A stretch of 64,000 bases of DNA from NCBI RefSeq assembly GCF_009689005.1, contig NZ_AP021879.1, forward strand, positions 2,728,001 to 2,792,000. The letters run 5' to 3'. This document shows, piece by piece, positions 18,562 to 25,560 of the stretch. This DNA comes from Desulfosarcina ovata subsp. ovata. GTDB lineage: Bacteria > Desulfobacterota > Desulfobacteria > Desulfobacterales > Desulfosarcinaceae. The notes under the pieces are model-generated. The model had not been told where the DNA came from. It ran no database searches and was given only the letters and a program-made list of their open reading frames with translations. Each line of letters begins with the position of its first letter. The stretch's first letter is position 1. Made by a program: the position numbers and the translations under genes.

Positions 18562-19436
18562 CCCCCCACCCGACCCCGTTTCTGGGGCTGCCCGAGGGTC
18601 AGAGCGATCTGGCCGCTGCCAGGGTGGTGGTGGTGCCCTACGGCTACGAAGGCGGTGTCTCCTACGGCAAAGGCACCGCCGGCGCACCGGCTGCCGTGAT
18701 CGAGGCGTCCCAGTACCTGGAACTCTACGACGAGGTGCTCGACGAGGAGCCTTGCCGGGTGGGCATCGCCACCCTGGCCCAGCCGGAAATCCCCGACGAT
18801 CCGCAGGCCATGCTGGATACCCTGGAGCAGACCGTGGCGCCCCTGCTGGACCGGGAGAAGTTCGTCGTCGTCGTCGGCGGCGACCACTCCATCACCACCG
18901 GCTATGTGCGGGCCCTGGCCAGGCATAACGCGGACTTCGGCATCCTCCAGCTGGATGCCCACGCGGACCTTCGCGACAGTTACGAGGGCAGCCCCTTCAG
19001 TCATGCCTGCAGCATGGCGCGCATCCGCGAGATGACCGACCGGACCCTGCAAATCGGTATCCGCAGCATGTCGGTCGAAGAGGCTCAGCGGATCAAGGAT
19101 GAGGATCTGGCGCTATGCACGATGCATCGTTACCGCAAGGGCAATTTCGATCTGGAAGCCGAACTGGCCCAATTGCCGGAAAAACTGTTCATTACCGTGG
19201 ACGTGGATGTGTTCGACTGGAGCGTGATCACCAGCACCGGAACGCCGGAGCCGGGCGGCATGCTCTGGGACGAGGCCATGGACATCCTGGAAACGGTGTT
19301 CCACACCAAGACGGTCATCGGCTTTGACGTTGTCGAACTGGCCCACCGCGACCACGATCCCAACTCGGCCTTTGCCACGGCCAAACTGATCTACAAAATG
19401 ATCGGCATGCGTTTCGCCGGCAAAGAAGGCGCATAA
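18558..19436 (+). CDS. speB: Agmatinase (arginase/ureohydrolase family)
   Basis: A 292-residue manganese ureohydrolase that should split agmatine into putrescine and urea. Metal ligands are visible: 'VGGDHSITTG' (~107-116), 'QLDAHADLRD' (~131-140) and 'TVDVDVFDWS' (~212-221). Near the N terminus 'VSYGKGTAGAPAAVIEASQ' fits the agmatinase substrate loop. The ATG overlaps the DHS-like stop by 4 bases and a GGAGG lies upstream. Agmatinase rather than arginase is preferred because an arginine decarboxylase gene heads the cluster. A GC-rich hairpin follows at 19465-19531. Confidence 0.88.
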   Translation: MTPHPTPFLGLPEGQSDLAAARVVVVPYGYEGGVSYGKGTAGAPAAVIEASQYLELYDEVLDEEPCRVGIATLAQPEIPDDPQAMLDTLEQTVAPLLDREKFVVVVGGDHSITTGYVRALARHNADFGILQLDAHADLRDSYEGSPFSHACSMARIREMTDRTLQIGIRSMSVEEAQRIKDEDLALCTMHRYRKGNFDLEAELAQLPEKLFITVDVDVFDWSVITSTGTPEPGGMLWDEAMDILETVFHTKTVIGFDVVELAHRDHDPNSAFATAKLIYKMIGMRFAGKEGA

Positions 19437-19464
19437 ACGCGAATCCTCAGGAACCGACGAACCC

Positions 19465-19531
19465 AAACCAACCCTCACGAACCCAAATCCATCCGCGCCG
19501 CCGGCCTTACCGCCTGCGGCGCGGTTGGTTT
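19465..19531. terminator. GC-rich hairpin after the polyamine cluster
   Basis: CGCGCCGC (19494-19501) faces GCGGCGCG (19516-19523), and the stem is extended outside by AACCAAC/GTTGGTT after a bulge. The downstream tail GGTTGGTTTTGG is only partly T-rich, so termination may be weak. It lies between the agmatinase stop and the transporter genes. Confidence 0.5.
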
Positions 19532-19620
19532 TGGAAAAACCATTGAACCGGGGCCGGCTTTGGGAGTAGAAAGGGAGCCTGGCAAAATGTGAGGACAAGC
19601 CCTCCGGAAGGAAAGATCGC

Positions 19621-19692
19621 ATGGAGATTTACCAGGTTCTCGGCACCCACGGGATTCAATACGAACGCTTCGATCGTTCATTCCGGACATAG
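19621..19692 (+). CDS. Short open frame (23 codons) before the transporter operon
   Basis: ATG 19621 to TAG 19692, with AAGGAAAG placed 5 bases upstream, encodes MEIYQVLGTHGIQYERFDR plus four residues. The sequence resembles the first residues of YbaK/ProX tRNA-editing proteins, which typically open with 'IY..L...I.YER.DHP', and then ends. It could be a decayed fragment of such a gene or a leader peptide; the ribosome site favours translation. It ends 26 bases before the binding-protein start. Confidence 0.4.
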   Translation: MEIYQVLGTHGIQYERFDRSFRT

Positions 19693-19718
19693 CGGCCCGA
19701 AACTGAAAAGGAGAGTTG

Positions 19719-20738
19719 ATGAAACGACCGATCGGACCGATTGCCGGCCTTTGCCTGCTTCTTTTTTTCGCTGCCCATGCCCACGCCGGCCCGGCCGCAC
19801 GCCAGGTGACCGACATGGTCGGCCGCAGCGTGACCGTACCGGCCAAGGCCCGGCGGCTGGTGACCACCTTCAAGCCCGCATCGCTGTGCGTCACCGCACT
19901 GGGCCTTCAGGACAACCTGGTGGCGATTGACACGGATTCCAAACGCGACCGGCTCCAGCTGGCCGTCAACCCGGCGATTGCCGACCTGCCGGCCGTGGGA
20001 CAGAAATCCACGGGGATCAACTTCGAGGCCATTCTGGCGGTCAATCCGGACCTGGTGGTGCTCTTCGCCCAGAAAGACGGAATTGCCATCGCCGACCGGC
20101 TGCGGGACCACGGGGTGGCCGCCATCGTGATTCTGCCCGAGAAAATCGAATCCCTTTACGCCACCCTGGACCTGATTGCCGGAGCGGCCGGCCAGCCGGG
20201 AAAAGCCGACCGGGCCGTGGCCGCCTGCCGGCGCATGGTCGAGCTGGCCGGCCAGCGCGTGGCATCCGTTTTGCCGGCGCAGCGCAAAACCGTCTATTTC
20301 GCCTCGGCCCTGGGGGTTTTCTCCACCGCCACCGGCGATCTCCTCCAGGATGAGATGATCACCCTGGCCGGCGGCATCCATGCCGGTCATGGGCTGAGCG
20401 GCTACTTCCGTGAAATCTCACCCGAACAGTTCATCGCCTGGAACCCGGATCTGGTGGTCATTTCCGGGCCCACGGCCCAGCGCGCCCGCCGCGTCCTGCA
20501 GCAACCGCAGTTTGCCGGTGTGTCGGCCGTGGCCGCAGGCCGGATTTTCGACTTCCCCTCGAATATCGCGCCCTGGGATTTTCCGTCACCGCTTTCGGTG
20601 GCCGGGATCCTCTGGCTGGCGGAGAAATGCTACCCCGAGCAGTTTGGCGACATTGACGTTGAGGCTGAAATCGACCGGCTCCACCGGACCCTGTTCGGCA
20701 AGGGTTTTCACGAACTGGGCGGGACACTGGGCGATTGA
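19719..20738 (+). CDS. ABC transporter substrate-binding protein (BtuF/FepB type)
   Basis: A 339-residue periplasmic binding protein of the class III fold used for corrinoids, haem, siderophores and metal chelates. Signal peptide: MKRP, hydrophobic core to about residue 22, cut after AHAG or nearby. Mature start 'RQVTDMVGRSVTVPAKARRL' is the standard opening ('tDmlGR.v.vP...kRvv'). 'INFEAILAVNPDLVVLF' and 'SPEQFIAWNPDLVVISG' are the paired lobe motifs, and 'LLQDEMITLAGGIHAG' follows. I choose ATG 19719 because GGAG is 5 bases upstream. It heads a four-gene operon with permease, ATPase and a DUF364 protein. Confidence 0.87.
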   Translation: MKRPIGPIAGLCLLLFFAAHAHAGPAARQVTDMVGRSVTVPAKARRLVTTFKPASLCVTALGLQDNLVAIDTDSKRDRLQLAVNPAIADLPAVGQKSTGINFEAILAVNPDLVVLFAQKDGIAIADRLRDHGVAAIVILPEKIESLYATLDLIAGAAGQPGKADRAVAACRRMVELAGQRVASVLPAQRKTVYFASALGVFSTATGDLLQDEMITLAGGIHAGHGLSGYFREISPEQFIAWNPDLVVISGPTAQRARRVLQQPQFAGVSAVAAGRIFDFPSNIAPWDFPSPLSVAGILWLAEKCYPEQFGDIDVEAEIDRLHRTLFGKGFHELGGTLGD

Positions 20739-20745
20739 GACGGGC

Positions 20746-21801
20746 ATGCAACCGGAAACCAATACGTCCGTCACCGCCATCCCAACAGCGCCCGGCAGCA
20801 CCGGCCTGCAGACCGGTCTGTCCGTGAGCCTGATCCTCCTGCTGCTGCTCTCCCTGTGGATCGGCTGGGTCCCCATCGCCCCGGACGAGCTGGGCCCCAT
20901 TGTGCGGGCCTGGATCGGCAACGATACCGGCCAGACCATCGCCAGCAAGGCCCTGGTCCTCGGGCTGGTGAGGATTCCCCGGTCACTGGCCACGGTGCTG
21001 GTGGGCATGGGACTGTCGGCGGCCGGTGCCGTCTACCAGGGGCTGTTCCGCAACCCCCTGGTGTCGCCGGACATCCTCGGCGTATCGGCCGGCGCCACGT
21101 TCGGCGCGGCCCTGGGCCTGCTCATGGCCGGCAGCAGCTGGCTGACCATTCAGGCCCTGGCGTTTGGCTGCGGATTGGTTGCCGTGGGATCGGCCCTGCT
21201 CATCGCCCGCATCGTGGCGGTACGCCCCATGCTGGTCCTGGTTCTGGCCGGGCTGGTGGTCATGTCGGTGTTCAACGCCGCCATCACCCTGCTCAAATAC
21301 CTCTCGGACCCGTACAACGAACTGCCGGCCATCGTGTTCTGGATCATGGGCAGCATGAGCCGGGTGCAATGGGGAGACCTCAAGCTGGCGGCACCGGTGA
21401 TCGGCGGCAGCCTCGTGCTGATCCATGTCATGCGCTACAAGCTCAATGTCCTCTCCCTGGGCGACCTCCAGGCCAGCAGCCTGGGCCTCAACCCCAGGCG
21501 CGACCGGCTGATTTTCATCTTCCTCAGCTCCATCACCGTCTCGGTGTCCGTTGCCGTCTGCGGCCAGGTTCTGTGGGTCGGGCTGGTCATGCCCCATATC
21601 GCCCGCACCCTGGTGGGTCCCAATCACGAGCAGATGCTGCCGGTGGCCGTGCTCAGCGGCGGAATTTTTCTGCTCCTGGCCGACACGGCGGCCCGCTGCC
21701 TGACCATGGCCGAACTTCCCATCAGCGTGGTCACCGCCTTTACCGGGGCTCCCCTTTTCGCCTATCTGCTCTACCGCAACCGGGGAAGCGGGTGGTCATG
21801 A
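20746..21801 (+). CDS. FecCD-type ABC transporter permease
   Basis: A 351-residue inner-membrane permease with about ten hydrophobic segments. 'RIPRSLATVLVGMGLSAAGAVYQGLFRNPLVSPDILGVSAGA' spans the family signature (residues ~78-118), and 'LWVGLVMPHIARTLVGPNH' is the coupling region that touches the ATPase. The ATG is 7 bases after the binding-protein stop, and the stop overlaps the ATPase start as ATGA. It should move an iron-, corrinoid- or metal-chelate across the inner membrane; the cargo cannot be read. Confidence 0.88.
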   Translation: MQPETNTSVTAIPTAPGSTGLQTGLSVSLILLLLLSLWIGWVPIAPDELGPIVRAWIGNDTGQTIASKALVLGLVRIPRSLATVLVGMGLSAAGAVYQGLFRNPLVSPDILGVSAGATFGAALGLLMAGSSWLTIQALAFGCGLVAVGSALLIARIVAVRPMLVLVLAGLVVMSVFNAAITLLKYLSDPYNELPAIVFWIMGSMSRVQWGDLKLAAPVIGGSLVLIHVMRYKLNVLSLGDLQASSLGLNPRRDRLIFIFLSSITVSVSVAVCGQVLWVGLVMPHIARTLVGPNHEQMLPVAVLSGGIFLLLADTAARCLTMAELPISVVTAFTGAPLFAYLLYRNRGSGWS

Positions 21802-22625
21802 GCCTGGTCTGCCAAGATCTGCATTTCGCTTATGGCGGCAACGCCGTTTTATCGGCCGTGGATCTTACGGTTGAAAAAGGCGCCTTCTGCGTGCTGCTGG
21901 GTCGCAACGGTTCGGGCAAGACCACGCTGATCTACTGCCTGGCCGGGCTGCTGCATCCCCAGCGGGGATCGGTAACCATCGACGGCCTCGATCTGGCCGG
22001 CGCCTCCCGGACCCGGATCGCCCGGCGGGTGAGCCTGGTTCCCCAGGAGCACGCCGACATCTTCCCCTTCCGCGTGATAGACGTGGTGGTCATGGGACGC
22101 ACGGCCACCTTCCGGTTCGCCCAGCGGCCCGGTCCGGAAGATTACGCGGCGGCCCGGCAGGTACTGGTCGATCTGGACGCCGAATCCCTGGCCGAGCGCA
22201 ATTTCAACCGCATCTCCGGGGGGGAGCGGCGCATCGCCCTGTTGGCCCGGGCCATCCTCCAGGCAGACGGCACCCTGCTCCTGGACGAGCCGACCAATCA
22301 TCTCGATTTCAACAACAAGTACCGCCTGCTTGAAAAAATCAAAGGTCTGTGCCGCGAAAAAGGGACCCGGGTGGTAGCCTCGCTGCACGATCCGAACCTG
22401 GCCGCCCGGTTTGCCGATCAGGTGGTGATGCTCTCGGGCGGCCGGATCCTGACCAGCGGCGATAGCGGTACGGTGATGACCGAAACCTGGGTCAGCCGGC
22501 TCTACCAGACCCCCACCCGCCGGGTGGAAACCGACGACGGCGCGTCTCTGTTCGTGCCCTGCCCGTCCGGGGAAGAAAAAATTGGCCCTCAACCCGAAGG
22601 TCTGCAAGGTCCGCGCTGGAGTTGA
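21798..22625 (+). CDS. ABC transporter ATP-binding protein (BtuD/FepC type)
   Basis: A 275-residue ATPase. Walker A 'GRNGSGKTTL' (~36-45), Q-loop in 'SLVPQEHADIFPF', signature 'RISGGERRIALLAR' (C-loop reads SGGER), Walker B 'TLLLDEPTNHLDF' and the switch His in 'VASLHDPNLAARF' are all intact. It is translationally coupled with the permease (ATGA) and followed 53 bases later by the DUF364 gene. Together with the two upstream genes it forms a complete importer. Confidence 0.9.
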   Translation: MSLVCQDLHFAYGGNAVLSAVDLTVEKGAFCVLLGRNGSGKTTLIYCLAGLLHPQRGSVTIDGLDLAGASRTRIARRVSLVPQEHADIFPFRVIDVVVMGRTATFRFAQRPGPEDYAAARQVLVDLDAESLAERNFNRISGGERRIALLARAILQADGTLLLDEPTNHLDFNNKYRLLEKIKGLCREKGTRVVASLHDPNLAARFADQVVMLSGGRILTSGDSGTVMTETWVSRLYQTPTRRVETDDGASLFVPCPSGEEKIGPQPEGLQGPRWS

Positions 22626-22678
22626 CGGCCCATTGATAACGAATTCAATCAAATCCATGCATGGCGGAAAGGAACCCC

Positions 22679-23488
22679 ATGACACACCAATGCAGTCACC
22701 ACGACGGCCCTGCCCTGCCCTTGGACCGACCGGCCCAAGGCAGCGAACGCCAACTGGCCAATGAGCTGATCGACGCCCTGGACCGACCGGCGGCGACCAT
22801 CGCCGAAATTGCCGTGGGCGCCCATTTCATCGGCATCCGCGCCGATGCGGACGGCAGCGTCTGTGCGGGCCTGGCGTCAACCCTGGGCGCCGGACCGTCG
22901 GCAGACGAGCGTCAACTGGTGGACCAGCTGGTCGGCAAATCCCTGAAGGAGGCCGCCGGCCTGCTGAAAACCAGCAGCGCCTTTTCCATCAGTCTCGGGG
23001 CAGCGGCCCTGAATGCCGGCATCGTGCCTCCCGAAAGCCAGCCGGGCCTGGAAGCGTCAACGATCATGGCCGAAAAGGGTCAGGAAGGGGAAACCGTACT
23101 GGTGGGGGAATTCCCATTCGTCAACCAGTTGCGCCAGCAGGTCAAAACCCTTCATCTTTTCGAATTGCGGGACGTGCCCGGAGCGACCTCACCGGCCGAG
23201 TGGGACGCGATCCTCGGCCGCTGCCAGGTGCTCGGCCTCACCGGAACCACCCTGCTCACCCGGGCCATGACCGCCTACCTGGGAAAAGCGCCCCAGGCCT
23301 ACACGATTGTCATCGGTCCCACGACACCGCTGTCGCCGGTGCTTTTTTCCCATGGCGCCGATGTTCTGGCCGGTTGCCGGATCGTCTCCATAGGGCCGGT
23401 GTTCGAGGGCATCCGCAAGGGCTTGTCGTTCCGGGCGTTCAAGAAACTGGGCGTTGAATTCGTGGCGTGGTCCAAAAACGGCGCATAG
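22679..23488 (+). CDS. DUF364 putative heavy-metal chelation protein
   Basis: A 269-residue protein of the DUF364/DUF4213 class, proposed from structure to chelate metals through an enolase-like N-terminal domain and a Rossmann-like C-terminal one. It opens with a His/Cys-rich run (MTHQCSHHDG) before 'ANELIDALD'. Typical blocks are 'KSLKEAAGLLKTSSAFSIS', 'GAAALNAGI', 'LHLFELRD', and the closing 'SIGPVFEGIRKGLSFRAFKK'. ATG 22679 is preceded by GAAAGGA. Such proteins are repeatedly found next to FecCD-type importers, so a role in handling the imported metal complex inside the cell is likely but unproven. Confidence 0.8.
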   Translation: MTHQCSHHDGPALPLDRPAQGSERQLANELIDALDRPAATIAEIAVGAHFIGIRADADGSVCAGLASTLGAGPSADERQLVDQLVGKSLKEAAGLLKTSSAFSISLGAAALNAGIVPPESQPGLEASTIMAEKGQEGETVLVGEFPFVNQLRQQVKTLHLFELRDVPGATSPAEWDAILGRCQVLGLTGTTLLTRAMTAYLGKAPQAYTIVIGPTTPLSPVLFSHGADVLAGCRIVSIGPVFEGIRKGLSFRAFKKLGVEFVAWSKNGA

Positions 23489-24547
23489 TCAGCCGCGGAA
23501 CCGGCCAATGGCGTTCTTGCCGGTGGCCTTGACAGCAAAAAGCGCATGATCGGCGGCGGCAATCAGGCCGTTCAGGTCGCTGGCGTGCTGCGGATAGGTG
23601 GCAACCCCGAAACTGGCCTGCAGCCGCACCTCGACCCCCTGGCCCAGCGCATAAACCGTATCGGCCATGCGCGAACGGATCTGGGCGGCTTTTTCCAGTG
23701 CCTGCGGGAGGTTCGACTCCGGCATGACCACCACAAACTCGTCTCCGGCGTAGGCCACGGCAAAGGCCGGCGGGGCCAGGCAGCCGTTGATGGTCTGCGC
23801 CACCTTTTGGATGACCCGGCTGCCATTGAGATGGCCATGGGTATCGACGACGGTCTTGAAGCGGTCCAGGTCCATGAAAATCAGGGAAAGCGGCATATCG
23901 CCGGCGCTGGCCCGCTCGATCCATGTGGCCAGCGAGCGGTAAAGGTAGCGCTGATTATACAGGCCGGTCAGTCCGTCCCGGAACGCCTGTTCACGGAAGC
24001 GCCGTTCGCTTTCGCGCAGGGCCGCTTCCGCTTTCTTGCGCTTTGAGATGTCCACCAGGGCGATGGCCACCCGGGACAATGTCTCCTCATGACCGGAGAC
24101 CACCATCGACTTTCCGATAACGGTTTTACGTTCGCCGATGGTGGTCACGAGCGTCTCCTCCCGTTCGACGGCCGTCTTCCCCTCGGCGGCCATCAGAATC
24201 ACTTCCCGGGCCATGCGCATAAAATCATCTGCGTCTGTCGGCAAAAACGCGTCCACCGGCTTGTTGCGACCGGCGATGCCCATCAGTTCCAGAAAGGCCT
24301 GATTGTAATCCACCGTTCGAATCAGCGACCAGCAGTGCCGCACCTGCCCGGGGTGTTGCGTCAGGTAGGCAGCCAGGTCGTCGATGCCGGAAGCATGCAG
24401 GGTTTCTATGTACGCCTTCAGCATCGAGACATCCCACTCGATCAAGGCGATGGGCGCGGACTGGAAAAGCTGTCGATAGCGCTTTTCGCTGTCCCGCAGC
24501 ATGGCTTCGGTCCGTTCCAGATCGGTGGCGTCCTCAACCATCGCCAT
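23489..24547 (-). CDS. Diguanylate cyclase with PAS domain (front end frameshifted)
   Basis: The readable 352 residues carry a PAS-type domain (~20-165) and a C-terminal GGDEF domain (~190-352) that would make cyclic di-GMP from GTP. The metal/GTP motif reads YAGDEFVVV: the first Gly of GGDEF is Ala, a substitution that can retain activity. 'FRDGLTGLYNQRYL' and 'FMDLDRFKTVVDTHGHLNG' are otherwise standard, with the usual 'N/D' Asp changed in context. No RxxD inhibitory site is obvious. Just upstream, 24548-24689 encodes the end of another PAS/PAC domain ('EYRMIHPDGRDIHLRCPLS') in a different frame, so the true gene was longer and is broken, or the sequence has an indel. The gene ends at the DUF364 stop (convergent, no gap). 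Confidence 0.75.
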   Translation of the reverse strand: MAMVEDATDLERTEAMLRDSEKRYRQLFQSAPIALIEWDVSMLKAYIETLHASGIDDLAAYLTQHPGQVRHCWSLIRTVDYNQAFLELMGIAGRNKPVDAFLPTDADDFMRMAREVILMAAEGKTAVEREETLVTTIGERKTVIGKSMVVSGHEETLSRVAIALVDISKRKKAEAALRESERRFREQAFRDGLTGLYNQRYLYRSLATWIERASAGDMPLSLIFMDLDRFKTVVDTHGHLNGSRVIQKVAQTINGCLAPPAFAVAYAGDEFVVVMPESNLPQALEKAAQIRSRMADTVYALGQGVEVRLQASFGVATYPQHASDLNGLIAAADHALFAVKATGKNAIGRFRG

Positions 24548-24689
24548 TGCTCCGCCGGCACCACCGGTTTTCGTCGGAATGGAGGCTGAGAGGGCAGCGC
24601 AGATGAATATCGCGGCCGTCAGGATGAATCATCCGGTATTCAGCGCTATCGGATTCTTCCGGCATAAGCGGGTCCTTGGGCGAACTCAT
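24548..24689 (-). pseudogene. Out-of-frame PAC segment of the diguanylate cyclase
   Basis: On the minus strand from ATG 24689 the frame reads SSPKDPLMPEESDSAEYRM and then IHPDGRDIHLRCPLS, a classical PAC end ('E.R...pDG....'). The frame carrying the GGDEF domain reads continuously only from a TGA near 24631. A one-base shift between about 24580 and 24605 would join the two into one protein. No ribosome site convincingly marks the 24547 start. The stretch 24690-25051 beyond holds no gene I can support. Confidence 0.55.
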
Positions 24690-25051
24690 GGTACGGCGGT
24701 GCCCATTTCATCGGGCAGGCCAGAGACCGCAGCGTCGCATCCGGCAGCCAAACACACGCCGCCACGGGGGTTCAACGGCATCGATTCCAGCCAACACAAT
24801 TTTTCTCCGAAAATCAAGGTCATTTGCCGGCAACCATCAGCATCCCCGGAAAAAACACAACAACGCACAATTTTTCCACAAATTGAAGGCGCAGACGACA
24901 CAGACAACGCTCAAGTCGGCCCGGCCATCGCCGATAAAACAGGCATACGATACCGGTGTACATCCGGTGACAGACCATTCAAGGGGCAGGCGCTGCATAA
25001 AGAACGGCCCGGCGCGTAGCCTTGTCTCATCAGCCGAAGAGGATATCAGAT

Positions 25052-25549
25052 ATGGATTATCGCAGGGCATTCATTTCACTGGTCAAACGGATGCTTCCCG
25101 TCGTCTGCGCACTACTGTCCGGTTGCATGCTGCTGGTTCACGGCAATTTCGTCGACCGCCCCATGGTCCTGATCCTGCCCACCGAGGCCGAGTTGCCCGG
25201 TCTGCCGGTGGAAAAACTGCTTGGATTTCGCAGCCAGCAGCAGGGACCGCGTATTCTGGTAAACAGCCCCCAGGCCGGAGGGATGTATGCACCGCCGGTA
25301 CCCATTGATATCCGATTCGAACCCCGCGAGAACACCCGCGTGGATACGGATTCCCTCAAGGTCGTTTACGTTAAGCTTTTCAAGGTCGACATCACCAAGC
25401 GGGTGGCGCCCTACCTCACCCCCGGCGGAATCCGGATCCCCCAGGCCGATCTGCCGGAAGGGGAGCACACCTTGATTCTTTCTATTGCCGACGATACCGG
25501 GAACATCTCTTCCCAAATCATCAACGTAACGATCAAAGCCGGAAGCTGA
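25052..25549 (+). CDS. Small predicted lipoprotein
   Basis: A 165-residue exported protein of unknown function. ATG 25052 has GAAGAGG about 8 bases upstream. The N terminus has a signal with lipobox-like 'ALLSGCMLL' (Cys ~23). The rest, from 'GPRILVNSPQAGGMYAPPVPIDIRFEP' to 'DDTGNISSQIINVTI', has the alternating pattern of an Ig/FN3-like beta sandwich as in periplasmic or surface lipoproteins. It ends 11 bases before the TPR-CHAT gene and is likely in the same operon; it might anchor or present that protein. Confidence 0.65.
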   Translation: MDYRRAFISLVKRMLPVVCALLSGCMLLVHGNFVDRPMVLILPTEAELPGLPVEKLLGFRSQQQGPRILVNSPQAGGMYAPPVPIDIRFEPRENTRVDTDSLKVVYVKLFKVDITKRVAPYLTPGGIRIPQADLPEGEHTLILSIADDTGNISSQIINVTIKAGS

Positions 25550-25560
25550 CCGGCCGTAGC

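Noticed and set aside
19437-19718. Possible cobalamin or molybdenum-cofactor riboswitch before the transporter operon
   Set aside because: I searched by eye for the B12 box and for the paired GC stems of the Moco RNA and found no convincing match; a structure-based search is needed.
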